Program-made: the position numbers and the translations under genes | Shown: piece by piece, positions 48,635-58,633 of the stretch | How positions within the stretch are numbered: position 1 is the stretch's first letter | How the letters are laid out: each line of letters starts with the position of its first letter | Notes under the pieces: generated by a model | The model's input: the letters and a program-made list of their open reading frames with translations, nothing else | Told to the model about the DNA's origin: nothing | Databases searched by the model: none | Source: Pseudomonas sp. B21-056 | GTDB taxonomy: Bacteria > Pseudomonadota > Gammaproteobacteria > Pseudomonadales > Pseudomonadaceae | NCBI RefSeq assembly: GCF_026016325.1 | Contig: NZ_CP087203.1 | Location: 4,836,001-4,900,000 of the forward strand | DNA: 64,000 nucleotides | Direction: 5' to 3'

Positions 48635-48800
48635 CTAACACCTCCATCGGATTAGCCAAGTTAACCTGAGCAGAATATTTTCGATAGGCATGCTCGGGTT
48701 GACCGCCTGACGTTTTTTGCGCCGCATTAAAAACATTCAGTGCAACCCGCCCCACCACCCGCTATTAATACCCTCCCCCACTCACGGACCCGAGCCCGTC

Positions 48801-49790
48801 ATGAAATTCGACCTCGCCTACTGCCGCAGCCTCGACGACAAGCTGTCGATCTATGACGTGCGCGATCTGAATTTTGACGAAACGATGGACTTCGATTCCG
48901 CGAAGGAACATTTCCAGTGCCCCAACGATGCCTGTCGGGCGGCGTTCGATGCGGCGAATGTGTTGGGGACGTTCAATGCCAAGAATGTGAATTACGTGCG
49001 CACGCCGCACTTCAAGAACATTCCCAGCACGCGGCATGTCGAGGGTTGTCCTTATACCAGTCTGAAAACTCCGGCTACCGGCCTGGAGGCGGATGCTGCG
49101 GAGTCGGATGATGGTCGAGAGGAACACTTCCCTTCGGAGTTATTGCTGACCCGGCGCGAGTATGTGCGCAAGCCGTCCAGCCCGGTGGCGGCGGCGGACG
49201 TGATGCGCGAGGCGCGAGTGCCTTCAGCCGACAATAAAGTCGAGCACCCGAGCCGTGATTCAGCGCCGGACAAGACCAGTGTCTTCGCCCATCCGGTGGA
49301 GTGCTTTGTGTCGAACTTCGCGGACAAGGACCTGCTCAAGCGCATGTCGCTGAAGATTGGCGAGCACACGGCGCCCTATGCATCGTTCTTCAAGAAGATC
49401 GAATACCTGCTAGATAACAAGGGGCTGATCTACTGGGGCAAGATCAAGAAGATCGAGGATTATCACAGTGCCAGTTTTCGCGTCGACTTCGAGCAAAAGG
49501 TCTGGGTCAAGCTACCGGGCGAGGCGAAGAAGAAGCCTTATTCGGTCAACGTTTACCTGAGCAAGAAGCTGATCGACAGCTACCGCAAGCGCAAGGCATT
49601 TCTCGAAGAGATCAAGCAGGCCGCCGAGAGCGGGCGAGATTTGTATTGTTTCTTTTATGGTGTGACGCCGGAACTCAAGCAAGTGCCGAGCAAGAAAAAC
49701 CCCGAACAGACGTTCGGGGTATTCAGCGTAAACATCGAGAACCTGGAGCACTTCATTATTCGTGAAGCGCCGGGGTTGGATGCCGGGTGA
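48801..49790 (+). CDS. Unknown protein with a CoiA-like zinc-finger N-terminus
   Basis: I do not recognise this 329-aa protein. Its first 100 residues hold 'FQCPNDACRAAF', 'RTPHFKNIPSTRHVEGCPY', a Cys/Cys/His/Cys array like the N-terminal metal site of CoiA-type and related nuclease-associated proteins. A disordered, charged linker (about 105-190) follows. The C-terminal domain is of mixed alpha/beta character ('YLLDNKGLIYWGKIKKIEDY', 'DLYCFFYGVTPELK', 'FSVNIENLEHFII'). ATG 48801 (MKFDLAYC) is chosen, as upstream codons are Pro/His-rich without likeness. A nucleic-acid role is only suggested by the finger. Confidence 0.7.
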   Translation: MKFDLAYCRSLDDKLSIYDVRDLNFDETMDFDSAKEHFQCPNDACRAAFDAANVLGTFNAKNVNYVRTPHFKNIPSTRHVEGCPYTSLKTPATGLEADAAESDDGREEHFPSELLLTRREYVRKPSSPVAAADVMREARVPSADNKVEHPSRDSAPDKTSVFAHPVECFVSNFADKDLLKRMSLKIGEHTAPYASFFKKIEYLLDNKGLIYWGKIKKIEDYHSASFRVDFEQKVWVKLPGEAKKKPYSVNVYLSKKLIDSYRKRKAFLEEIKQAAESGRDLYCFFYGVTPELKQVPSKKNPEQTFGVFSVNIENLEHFIIREAPGLDAG

Positions 49791-49836
49791 TCCGGTTCAA
49801 TAGCTGCGGTCACTTGTTAGCTGGGCATAAGAGCTG

Positions 49837-50508
49837 TCACTGGAAAACCCCACTGTTGCGCCTCATGTTCTTGTGTCGCTCAAGGACCGCCGCTACCTCT
49901 GCTTCGCCGACACCACAATACTGCTGGAGCCAGTGCACTAACATTAGCTCGCTCGGCCTGAGGTAGCCCCCAGAGCCTTTGACACTTTTCAGCATACCGT
50001 TGACCCATTGATCCCATCCGAGAACAGAGGCTTCATCCGGAGGCAGGCCTTCTTCCATGGCTAGATTTGTAAACATCCAGACGACTTCATTGAGATGCCC
50101 TTGAACGCTACGATTACCGCGTTTGTAGAAATGATATTGGCTGTCACCGGCCTGTAGACGTTCGAATTCGGATGCGAGTTTGAAATACTCCAGCGCACCG
50201 CTACGCGTCGCATCTTGCATCATGCCGTGGACCCAACGGCCCAGGAGACGCTGTAGGAAACCTGGAAGATCAGCTTTCCTCGCCTCTGGAAACACCATGC
50301 AGTAGCGCGTCTTGACGTGCATGACGAACAGCACATGCTTTCGGTAAATGGTTGTGGCATGGACCAGCCATTCCTCGCATGGCAGGCCATCCGTTGAATC
50401 GTATTCCTGAGTAGCCAAAGGTGGTTTTTCAACCGGTGTGACTTTTTTGCCCTTATGCACGCGACTGAAGAATTTGCTCGCGTCTTCGGTGCAGTTGAAT
50501 ACCAGCAT
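49837..50508 (-). CDS. Unknown protein with DUF6933-like N-terminus
   Basis: A 223-aa protein of unknown role. The N-terminal 100 residues ('MLVFNCTEDASKFFSR', 'EEWLVHATTIYRKHVLFVMH', 'TRYCMVFPEARKADLP') resemble the DUF6933 pattern of a short beta-rich domain. The rest is helical ('YFKLASEFERLQAGDSQYHF', 'ELMLVHWLQQYCGVGEAEVA'). It follows the 50525-50890 gene by 16 bp on the same strand, so the two form an operon. Confidence 0.65.
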   Translation of the reverse strand: MLVFNCTEDASKFFSRVHKGKKVTPVEKPPLATQEYDSTDGLPCEEWLVHATTIYRKHVLFVMHVKTRYCMVFPEARKADLPGFLQRLLGRWVHGMMQDATRSGALEYFKLASEFERLQAGDSQYHFYKRGNRSVQGHLNEVVWMFTNLAMEEGLPPDEASVLGWDQWVNGMLKSVKGSGGYLRPSELMLVHWLQQYCGVGEAEVAAVLERHKNMRRNSGVFQ

Positions 50509-50524
50509 GATTCTTTCCAGTGAA

Positions 50525-50890
50525 CTATTTATTTCGTCGCTCAGGCTCTTCGTCCAACCTCAACACATAAGGCCGACGAACCACATAATCGATTCCACGC
50601 AACATGACGTCGCTGAACACGGACAACTCGTCATCAGTGAGCAGATCGTATTTCACCATATAGCCCAGGCACATGGGGGCACTTGACCGGCTGAAATGGT
50701 CAAAAGCTTCGGCCATGTCTTTGTCGCGGCCATGAATCATACGGTAAAGCTTCAGGTATCGATCATGGGTCGATAAAGCTTCATGTTGGCTGATGGTGGT
50801 GGCGTCGTTGAGGACACCTCGACAGAAACGGTCGAGGGCGACTTCGCGCAGCTTCTTGAATTGTTTCCAGTCAGATTCGGAAATAACCAT
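50525..50890 (-). CDS. Unknown small protein, operon partner of the DUF6933-like gene
   Basis: A 121-aa helical protein ('SESDWKQFKKLREVALDRFC', 'LKLYRMIHGRDKDMAEAFDH') with a basic end ('RLDEEPERRNK'). I do not recognise it. ATG at 50890 (MVISESDW) fits better than the upstream one at 50908. It is first in a two-gene unit with the 223-aa protein; their tight spacing suggests joint function. Confidence 0.7.
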   Translation of the reverse strand: MVISESDWKQFKKLREVALDRFCRGVLNDATTISQHEALSTHDRYLKLYRMIHGRDKDMAEAFDHFSRSSAPMCLGYMVKYDLLTDDELSVFSDVMLRGIDYVVRRPYVLRLDEEPERRNK

Positions 50891-51130
50891 GTCGAGTCCT
50901 CCGGGCAAAATACGCCAAGTGAGAGCCCCAGAAGGCTAGCAGATCAACATAGCCGAATCCCGGCAGGTCGTCCCCCACGCATCCCCCTGCTCCGTCGGGT
51001 GCTGGGCCAGCCCTCAAGCGCCTGGTTGGAGAAGACCGCTGGTCACCCATCAAAAAAATGAGATTGATCCGACTTCAAAACAACTGTACAAAAACACAGT
51101 ATTTTTGAATCCACTGCTTTGGAGAATCCC

Positions 51131-51448
51131 ATGGCCTCTCTCGCAATCAAAACCACCCTGGAACGCATCGCTGTCTATCAATTCACCCCTGCCCACAGCG
51201 CACAGGCCCGAGTCATGCTGGGCTGGAGTGTCGAGGAGTTGTCCCGGCAATCCGGGGTTTCGGTCAAGGCCATCCGGCGCTTCGAAGCGGGAGGTGAGTT
51301 GCTCGATGTGACACGCCTGGCGCTTGCGTTCTGCCTTGAAGCCGAAGGCCTGGTGTTCTTCCCCGGCTTCGCACCGGGGCGTGGCATGAATATCAAGGGC
51401 GCCACGCCGGATCCGATGGGGCGGGCCGACTACGCGATGATCGAATAG
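51131..51448 (+). CDS. XRE-family HTH protein
   Basis: A 105-aa protein with the HTH 'ARVMLGWSVEELSRQSGVSV', 'KAIRRFEAGGEL' (residues about 24-55) followed by a short sheet ('ALAFCLEAEGLVFFPG') typical of small XRE proteins. ATG at 51131 (MASLAIKTTLERIA) is preceded by GGAGAATCCC. It is divergent from the DUF6933 operon and may regulate it (inference). Confidence 0.8.
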   Translation: MASLAIKTTLERIAVYQFTPAHSAQARVMLGWSVEELSRQSGVSVKAIRRFEAGGELLDVTRLALAFCLEAEGLVFFPGFAPGRGMNIKGATPDPMGRADYAMIE

Positions 51449-51468
51449 CCGGATCGTTGCGTCAGGTA

Positions 51469-52527
51469 TCAGGCCGCGCCAGTCTGATGCTGATAGGCCG
51501 ACGCTTCCACGTCCAGCCACCAGGCCCGGCCACGCTGCGGCTGGGCCAGGATGAAGGCTTCGCCCATCTGCGGCGTGGTGATGGACACGTTACGCTCCCA
51601 GGCCAGGGCCAGGATGCGGTCGAAGGGTTCAAACCAGGCATGCATCGCCAGGTCGAAGGTGCCGTTGTGGATCGGCAGTAGCCAGCGGCCCCTGAGGTCG
51701 ATATGGGCCTGGAGGGTTTGCTCCGGCTGCATGTGGACATGGGGCCAATCGACGTTATAGGCGCCGGTTTCCATCAGCGTCAGGTCAAAGGGGCCGTATC
51801 GCTTGCCGATGCGTTTGAAACCGTCGAAATAACCGGTGTCGCCGCTGAAGAAGATCCGCGTGCCGCCGTCGATCATCACCCAGGACGCCCATAGCGTGCT
51901 GTTGCCATCGAACAACCCGCGGCCGGAAAAGTGCTGCGAGGGCGTGGCGATGAACTCGATGCCGTCCACTTCGGTACCTTGCCACCAATCCAGCTGACAT
52001 ACTTTGCTGGCCTCGATGCCCCATTTGACCAAGGTGTCACCGACGCCAAGGGGCGTCAGGAAATGCTGCGTCTTGGCGGCCAGCTTGAGGATGGCCTGAT
52101 GGTCGAGGTGGTCGTAATGATCATGGGAGAGGATCACCGCTTCGATCGGCGGCAGGTCCTCCAGACTGATGGGCGGCTGATGGAAACGCTTGGGGCCGGC
52201 CCATTGCACAGGCGACGCACGCTCGGAGAAAACCGGGTCGGTGAGCCAGAATTTGTCGCGCATCTTGAGCAGGACGGTGGAATGGCCAAGGCGGAAAACA
52301 CTGTGGTTCGGTGCTGCCAGCAGCTCGGTGCGTGTCAGCGGTTGAACGGTGATGGCGCCCGCAGGACGGGTGGTTCGCGGCTTGTGCAGAAGCATGTTCC
52401 AGATAATGCGCATCATCTGGCCGAACCCTTCTCGCGGCGTGTGGGCGTGATTGTGGTACTTCCCTTGTTCGTGCCGGGAAGCTGGGTTGGCAGCGGCGCT
52501 GTCGGTCGAGGAAGCAGGCAGGCTCAT
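51469..52527 (-). CDS. Metallo-beta-lactamase-fold hydrolase (NAPE-PLD-like)
   Basis: A 352-aa protein with the metal motif 'ILSHDHYDHLDHQAI' (HxHxDH), 'FFSGDTGYFDGFKRIG', 'LMETGAYNVDW' and a last His in 'LLPIHNGTFDLAMHAW'. The pattern is that of the L-ascorbate-lactonase/N-acyl-phosphatidylethanolamine phospholipase-like group. The first about 40 residues are polar. ATG at 52527 (MSLPASSTDSA) is my choice. It is divergent from a TetR regulator with a palindromic operator between, which likely controls it. Confidence 0.87.
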   Translation of the reverse strand: MSLPASSTDSAAANPASRHEQGKYHNHAHTPREGFGQMMRIIWNMLLHKPRTTRPAGAITVQPLTRTELLAAPNHSVFRLGHSTVLLKMRDKFWLTDPVFSERASPVQWAGPKRFHQPPISLEDLPPIEAVILSHDHYDHLDHQAILKLAAKTQHFLTPLGVGDTLVKWGIEASKVCQLDWWQGTEVDGIEFIATPSQHFSGRGLFDGNSTLWASWVMIDGGTRIFFSGDTGYFDGFKRIGKRYGPFDLTLMETGAYNVDWPHVHMQPEQTLQAHIDLRGRWLLPIHNGTFDLAMHAWFEPFDRILALAWERNVSITTPQMGEAFILAQPQRGRAWWLDVEASAYQHQTGAA

Positions 52528-52619
52528 GGTGCGATAACTCCAAGGGCGTCGTCGCAATTGCGCTTCGCCGTTGTGGGAAACTTTATGGCTGCAACGTAGG
52601 CGCTCAGCCACCAGCTGTG

Positions 52620-52643
52620 AAACTACACCACTCGGTGTAGTTT
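52620..52643. promoter_or_regulatory. Palindromic operator between the MBL and tetR genes
   Basis: AAACTACACC-ACTC-GGTGTAGTTT is a perfect inverted repeat with 10-bp arms. An imperfect second copy (AAACTACC...GTGTAATTT) lies at 52672-52690. TetR-family repressors bind such sites in divergent promoters. Confidence 0.8.
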
Positions 52644-52709
52644 CTAGATTGCATGAATCCCGGGAGCAAGTAAACTACCAAGTGTAATTTCAATCTTCTC
52701 AACCGACGA

Positions 52710-53324
52710 ATGCCCATGACCGCACCGCAACGCCTTACCGACCGAAAACGCGAAGCCATCCTCCAGGCCGCGATTAGCGAATTCCGCAGCAGCGGGTTCG
52801 AGATCACCAGCATGGACAAGATCGCGGCCACCGCCGGTGTGTCGAAGCGTACGGTGTACAACCACTTTCCCAGCAAGGAAGCGTTGTTCGCTGAAATCCT
52901 GAATCGGCTATGGAACAGCGTCACCGCTGAGCAAGAAATAGCCTACAACCCGCTGGAACCTTTGCGTGAGCAATTGCATCGGTTGCTGCAAGCCAAGCTG
53001 CAGTTGCTGTCGGACGAGAACCTCCTCGATCTGGCCCGTATCGCCATCGCCGCGACCATCCATTCCCCCGAGCGGGCCCAGGACATGGTTTCGCGCATGG
53101 GCCAGCGTGAGGAAGGCCTGACCGCCTGGATCCGCGAAGCCCAGGTCGATGGCCGGCTGAAGCCCGTGGAGCCGGCGTTTGCTGCCCAGCAAATGCACGG
53201 TTTGATCAAGACGTTCGCATTCTGGCCACAGATCTCAATGGGGCAGCCGGTCCTGACCCTGGAGGAGCAACTGCAGGTGATCGAGTCGGCCCTCGACATG
53301 TTCCTGATTCGCTATCAGGCTTGA
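52710..53324 (+). CDS. TetR-family transcriptional regulator
   Basis: A 204-aa regulator with the N-terminal HTH 'KREAILQAAISEFRSSGFEI', 'TSMDKIAATAGVSKRTVYNH' and 'FPSKEALFAEI' (residues 12-60), and a helical ligand-binding C-terminus like the AefR/TetR_C_7 type. Start ATG is 52710 or 52716; neither has a strong ribosome site. Divergent from the MBL hydrolase gene. Confidence 0.9.
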   Translation: MPMTAPQRLTDRKREAILQAAISEFRSSGFEITSMDKIAATAGVSKRTVYNHFPSKEALFAEILNRLWNSVTAEQEIAYNPLEPLREQLHRLLQAKLQLLSDENLLDLARIAIAATIHSPERAQDMVSRMGQREEGLTAWIREAQVDGRLKPVEPAFAAQQMHGLIKTFAFWPQISMGQPVLTLEEQLQVIESALDMFLIRYQA

Positions 53325-53357
53325 GTGCCCCACCACCGCGAACCGCGGTATGGAGGG

Positions 53358-53891
53358 TCATTGCCCCGAGGGCGTATTCACAAATTTCTGGTGCATTTCG
53401 GTGGTCAGGCTGTCGATACGCTCGGTCAGGGCCTTGGTCATTTCTGTCAGGCGGGTGTTCTGTTCCAACAATTCAAGCAACTGCGCCGTATTGTGCGCGG
53501 CCTGGGCCTGTCGCTCGGTGTTGGCAATGGCCAAGGCTTCGCGATGTTGCGCATCGGCTTCCGCCTGGGCTTTGTCCCGAGCGGCCTGGCGGGTTTGCGC
53601 CAACAAAATCAGCGGGGCGGCGTAGGCCGACTGCAGGCTGAACGCCAGGTTGAGCAAGATGAACGGGTAGGCATCGAAATGCACGACGCCCGACAGGTTC
53701 AGGCCTACCCAGATCAGCACGATCAGGGTTTGCGCGCCGAGGAACATCGGCGTGCCGAAAAAACGCGCGAACGCCTCCGCTCGCAGCGCAAAGCGATCAT
53801 TCCCGAAGGTTGGCCCCAGGTGCGCATGAGGGCGCTGAAAACGCAGGTGGTCAACGGGCGCTGCGGGGGTGGGTTGGTAAGGGGTCGCCAT
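53358..53891 (-). CDS. DUF1003 membrane protein
   Basis: A 177-aa protein with two TM segments ('MFLGAQTLIVLIWVGLNLSG' and 'YPFILLNLAFSLQSAYAAPL'), the DUF1003 core with 'NLAFSLQSAYAAPLILLAQT', then a long charged coiled coil ('RDKAQAEADAQHREALAIAN' and on to the end). Function unknown. It is convergent with the tetR gene. Confidence 0.9.
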   Translation of the reverse strand: MATPYQPTPAAPVDHLRFQRPHAHLGPTFGNDRFALRAEAFARFFGTPMFLGAQTLIVLIWVGLNLSGVVHFDAYPFILLNLAFSLQSAYAAPLILLAQTRQAARDKAQAEADAQHREALAIANTERQAQAAHNTAQLLELLEQNTRLTEMTKALTERIDSLTTEMHQKFVNTPSGQ

Positions 53892-53983
53892 CGTGATGTT
53901 CTCCGCCTGGGACTGGTGCTGAAGGCACTATAACCGTTGGCCGATCATCATCTATCAGCCATGCACGCTGCGCTCGTGAAACA

Positions 53984-54868
53984 TCAGCGTTGCCGCAGAT
54001 GGCGCCCCAACTCGTCGAACAATGTCACCACCGGACGCAAGGCCCGGCAGTCTGGTCGTGTCAGGAGCCAAAGCGCCGTGTCATATCCCTCCAGCGGTTC
54101 GCCTAGAGGGATCAGGCCCTTGCCCTGACCAATCAGAAAGTCCGGCAACACTGCGACACCCAAACCCGCCCGTGCCAGCTCGGCGACTGAGAGCATGCTG
54201 TTGCAACGATAGGCAGGTTTCACGCCGGGCAGGTGTTGTCGGCGCCAGGCCACGGTGGGGTGATCGGGGAGGAAGTCGTCCGGGGCGATCCAGGTCAGGG
54301 ACACCAAGTCATCCAGATCCGCGCACGGCAGGTAGGTCGGGCTGACGCAGACTCGGTAGCCGACATCGCCCAGGTGCCGACCGACCAGATGTTCCGGCGG
54401 CGTGCGGGTCAATCGCAATGCAATGTCGGCATCGCGGCGACTCAGGTTGGCGAAGTCGTTCGAGGTACTCAACTCAAGAATCAATGCCGGGTAGGCCGGC
54501 ATGAACCGCGCCAGTGCCGGCAGCAGCAACGCTTGCAGGACCGAGTCGGTGCAGGTCAGGCGGACGGTACCAGTAACGACCTCACCGCCCTGCTCCACAC
54601 CGATACGCGCCGCCTCCAAGGCCTGCTCGGCGCGCTCGGCCTGTTCGGACAGCGTCTGGGCCAGGCTCGTGGGCAAATACCCGGCCCGGCTTTTTTCGAA
54701 CAAGGGTTGGCCCAGGGCGGCCTCGAGCCGGCGTACCGAACGGAACACCGTGGACACATCCACCTCCAGCAACCGCGCAGCCCGCGCCAGCGAGCCGCCA
54801 CGGACCAACGCCAGGATCAGGGAGAGATCGGGATACTCCAGACGATAGTGCGCAGCTGCATTGAACAC
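53984..54868 (-). CDS. LysR-family transcriptional regulator
   Basis: A regulator of about 294 aa with the HTH 'SLILALVRGGSLARAARLLE', 'VDVSTVFRSVRRLEAALGQP' and a full substrate-binding domain ('GTVRLTCTDSVLQALLLPAL', 'ARAGLGVAVLPDFLI'). The start is not certain: I take GTG 54868 (VFNAAAHYRLEYPDLS), which gives normal LysR length. The frame is open to 54931 with an ATG that would add 21 unlikely residues. It is divergent from the GATase gene, its likely target. Confidence 0.87.
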   Translation of the reverse strand: MFNAAAHYRLEYPDLSLILALVRGGSLARAARLLEVDVSTVFRSVRRLEAALGQPLFEKSRAGYLPTSLAQTLSEQAERAEQALEAARIGVEQGGEVVTGTVRLTCTDSVLQALLLPALARFMPAYPALILELSTSNDFANLSRRDADIALRLTRTPPEHLVGRHLGDVGYRVCVSPTYLPCADLDDLVSLTWIAPDDFLPDHPTVAWRRQHLPGVKPAYRCNSMLSVAELARAGLGVAVLPDFLIGQGKGLIPLGEPLEGYDTALWLLTRPDCRALRPVVTLFDELGRHLRQR

Positions 54869-54945
54869 TTGGATAAACGCCAATATTGAGTGCGTGAACG
54901 CCAATCTATAGTGGCGACCAGGAATCAACAAGCGGCGAGCCCTCC

Positions 54946-55656
54946 ATGGAAATCCAGCGTCCTTTGCACATCGCCCTGATTGGCGACCACGATCCGCAGA
55001 TAACGGCCCATCGGGCTATTCCCATCGCACTTGAGCTGGCCAGCAGGCAAACCGGCCATGGCGTCAGCTTTCAATGGTTGGCGACGGATCTGATCAGCGA
55101 CGGTACCGCTCTGGCCGACTTCGATGGCGTCTGGTGCGTACCGGGCAGCCCCTACCGAAACGAGAACGGCGCCTTGCAGGCGATTCGTTTTGCCCGCGAA
55201 CAACGTCGCCCTTTCCTGGGCACCTGCGGCGGTTTTCAGCACGCCGTGCTGGAATATGCTCGCAACGTGATGGGCTGGGCCGATGCCGCCCACGGTGAAA
55301 CCTCCCCGGAAGCAGAACGGGCGCTGTTGACGCCGCTGAGCTGCGCCTTGGTGGAAACCATCGACAGTCTTCAGCTAGGTGCGGGATCGTTGATTGCCGA
55401 GGCCTATGGCCGCCGGACAGTGTTCGAAGGTTATCGCTGCCGCTTTGGGGTGAATCCAGCGTTCGAGCGGGATTTGCTGAGCGACCATCTGCATGCCGTG
55501 GCCCGGGATTCGGCCGGCGAACTGCGGGCCGTGGAACTGCGGGATCACCCGTTCTTTGTCGCGACCCTATTCCAACCTGAACGCGCCGCGCTGGAAGATC
55601 GTGTGCCGCCGCTGGTCAGGGCCTTTGTCGAAGCGTGCGCAAGGGAGACGGCATGA
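54946..55656 (+). CDS. CTP-synthase-C-terminal-like class I glutamine amidotransferase
   Basis: A 236-aa stand-alone class I GATase domain resembling the C-terminal half of CTP synthase. It has 'HIALIGDHDPQITAHRAIP', 'FDGVWCVPGSPYRNENGAL', and the nucleophile elbow 'FLGTCGGFQHAVLEY' with Cys encoded by TGC. The catalytic His/Glu are expected in 'FVATLFQPERAALE', where the usual His of HPE is Gln (LFQPE), so glutaminase activity is doubtful. Physiological role unknown. A divergent LysR gene is next to it. Confidence 0.8.
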   Translation: MEIQRPLHIALIGDHDPQITAHRAIPIALELASRQTGHGVSFQWLATDLISDGTALADFDGVWCVPGSPYRNENGALQAIRFAREQRRPFLGTCGGFQHAVLEYARNVMGWADAAHGETSPEAERALLTPLSCALVETIDSLQLGAGSLIAEAYGRRTVFEGYRCRFGVNPAFERDLLSDHLHAVARDSAGELRAVELRDHPFFVATLFQPERAALEDRVPPLVRAFVEACARETA

Positions 55657-55710
55657 GCGCCGCCATGATTCTACCTCCCTGAGCCAGACCTGATTCCCGC
55701 CACAGAAATC

Positions 55711-56173
55711 CTCTGTGGGAGATGAGCTTGCTCGCAATAGCGGTGGGTCAGCTTGCATCCATGTCGAATCAACTGCCGCCATCGCGAGCAGGCTCGCTCC
55801 CACACTTTTTCGGCGTCATGCGCCCGAGTCATGCCCCACCACAAATCCCCTGTGGGAGCGAGCCTGCTCGCGATAGCGGTGGGTCAGCTTGCATCCATAT
55901 TGAATGTGCCGACGCCATCGCGAGCAAGCTCGCTCCCACACTTTTTCGGCGTTGTGCGCCAAATCGTGCCCCACCACAAATCCCCTGTGGGAGCGAGCTT
56001 GCTCGCGATAGCGGTGGGTCAGCTTGCATCCATATTGAATGTGCCGACGCCTTCGCGAGCAAGCTCGCTCCCACACTTTTTCGGCGTTATGCGTCCGAAT
56101 CGTGCCCCACCACAAATCCCCTGTGGGAGCGAGCCTGCTCGCGATAGCGGTGGGTCAGCTTGCATCCATGTCG
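55711..56173. repeat. Tandem array of REP pairs with ~135-bp period
   Basis: Three and a half units follow each other, unit starts at about 55700, 55834, 55969 and 56105. Each has a REP core, 'ggtgggtcagcttgcatcca', an inverted core, then 'ctttttcggcgt' and 'ccccaccacaaatc'. The last unit is cut at 'gcatccatgtcg' by an IS3 element and resumes at 57425 with 'tcgagtcaactgccgcc', to be cut again by an IS110 element at 57459. Confidence 0.92.
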
Positions 56174-56176
56174 TGA

Positions 56177-57384
<1,208 letters not shown>

Positions 57385-57474
57385 AAACACCGATTGAGGT
57401 GTCCGGAAAAAGTTGACCACCTCATCGAGTCAACTGCCGCCTTCGCGAGCAGGCTCGCTTGTATGGTAGGACTT

Positions 57475-57638
57475 GAAGGGAGGAGGAGGGACAAGGTTCG
57501 CTTCTGACTGTTAGCCGCAGTACAGACCGTGGGAGATTTTACCCCTCCTCCTTTCACACCCAAGCGCCGATAAAGAATGCATCTGGCCTAGACCGACGAT
57601 AGGAACAAGCCTGCGCCTCTGGGTGAACCCTTCAAGTG
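57475..57638 (+). ncRNA. Predicted bridge RNA of the second IS110 copy
   Basis: The guide segments AGGTTCGCT (57494-57502) and GTGGGAG (57529-57535) are unchanged, so the REP target would be the same. The inserted CA falls in the left strand of the donor-loop stem (TTCACACCCA against TGGGTGAA), making a bulge that may impair it. Limits approximate. Confidence 0.65.
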
Positions 57639-57665
57639 TTCAAACCTTAGCCCGGAGAGTTTTCA

Positions 57666-58633
57666 ATGGCAATGCCGATTCCCCTCGTCAAGCCGATTGT
57701 GGGTGTGGATGTCGCCAAGGATGAGTTGGTGATGTATCACGCCGAAACCGATCAGCTTGAGATAGTCCCCAATAACAAAACTGCGATTAAGAAGTGGCTC
57801 AAGGCCTTGTCCATGCAGGTGGATATTGCCATCGAAGCCACCAATATCTATCACCTGGAGTTCGCCGATCTGGCTCACAAGGCCGGCTGCGTGATCTACA
57901 TGGTCGGTGGCTATGAGCTCAGTCACTACCGCAAAGGCGTGAACGTGCGCGCCAAAACCGATGCACTGGATGCTCGCCTGTTGGCCCGTTACCTGAAGAA
58001 CGAAGGCCAGGAACTGCATCCCTGGAACCCGCCATCGCCCTTGTATCGCCGGCTCGTAAGCCTTTTCCGACGCCGTGCGGCTGTGGTCCAGGCCCGTGTC
58101 AGCCTGAGCCAAAGCTGGGCGAACGAGCCGTTACTCAAAGCCGCGTTCAAACGCCAGATAGGCGCGATGCAACGGCTGGAAACCCTGGTCGAAAAAAGAT
58201 CCAGGATGAGCTGAAGGACGCAGGCTTGCTGGGTCAGCTCAAGCGCTGCATGAAAGTTGAAGGCATTGGCCTGTTGACCGGCGCCCGGTTGCTCACCTCG
58301 TTTCAGCGGGGGGATTTCAAAAATGCCGATGCCTTCATCGCTTTTCTGGGGCTGGACCTGCGCATATCGCAATCAGGGCGAAAACAGGGTCGCCGCTGCT
58401 TGACCAAACGAGGTGATCCAGAAGCTCGCCGACTGCTGCACAACGCAGCGATGTCGGCAAGGCGCACGGAGCGATGGAAGGGGTTCTATGAGGCGTTGCT
58501 GGCACGGGGACTAAGTACAACTCAGGCCATGGTGGCGCTGTCGCGCAAGCTTGCCCGCGTAGTATTCGCTCTGCTGCAGAATCAGAGCGAATACCAGCCA
58601 GAAAGGCATTTGAAGGCTAGTCATGCACCATAG
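57666..58633 (+). pseudogene. IS110 recombinase gene with frameshift
   Basis: The reading frame starts as in the intact copy but ends after 182 codons ('LVEKRSRMS', stop about 58214). A single A is missing from the poly-A run near 58193-58198. The remaining 135 codons continue in the +1 frame from about 58226. The protein would lack the C-terminal Tnp_20 domain and be inactive unless the A run slips. A sequencing error in the homopolymer cannot be excluded. Confidence 0.88.

Noticed and set aside
54946..55656. Possibility that the GATase-like protein is a selenoprotein, as some relatives are named
   Set aside because: The nucleophile codon is TGC (Cys) and there is no in-frame TGA.
55700..56173. 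The regular 135-bp array considered as a CRISPR
   Set aside because: Units are inverted REP pairs with conserved spacers; there are no short identical repeats with unique spacers and no cas genes.
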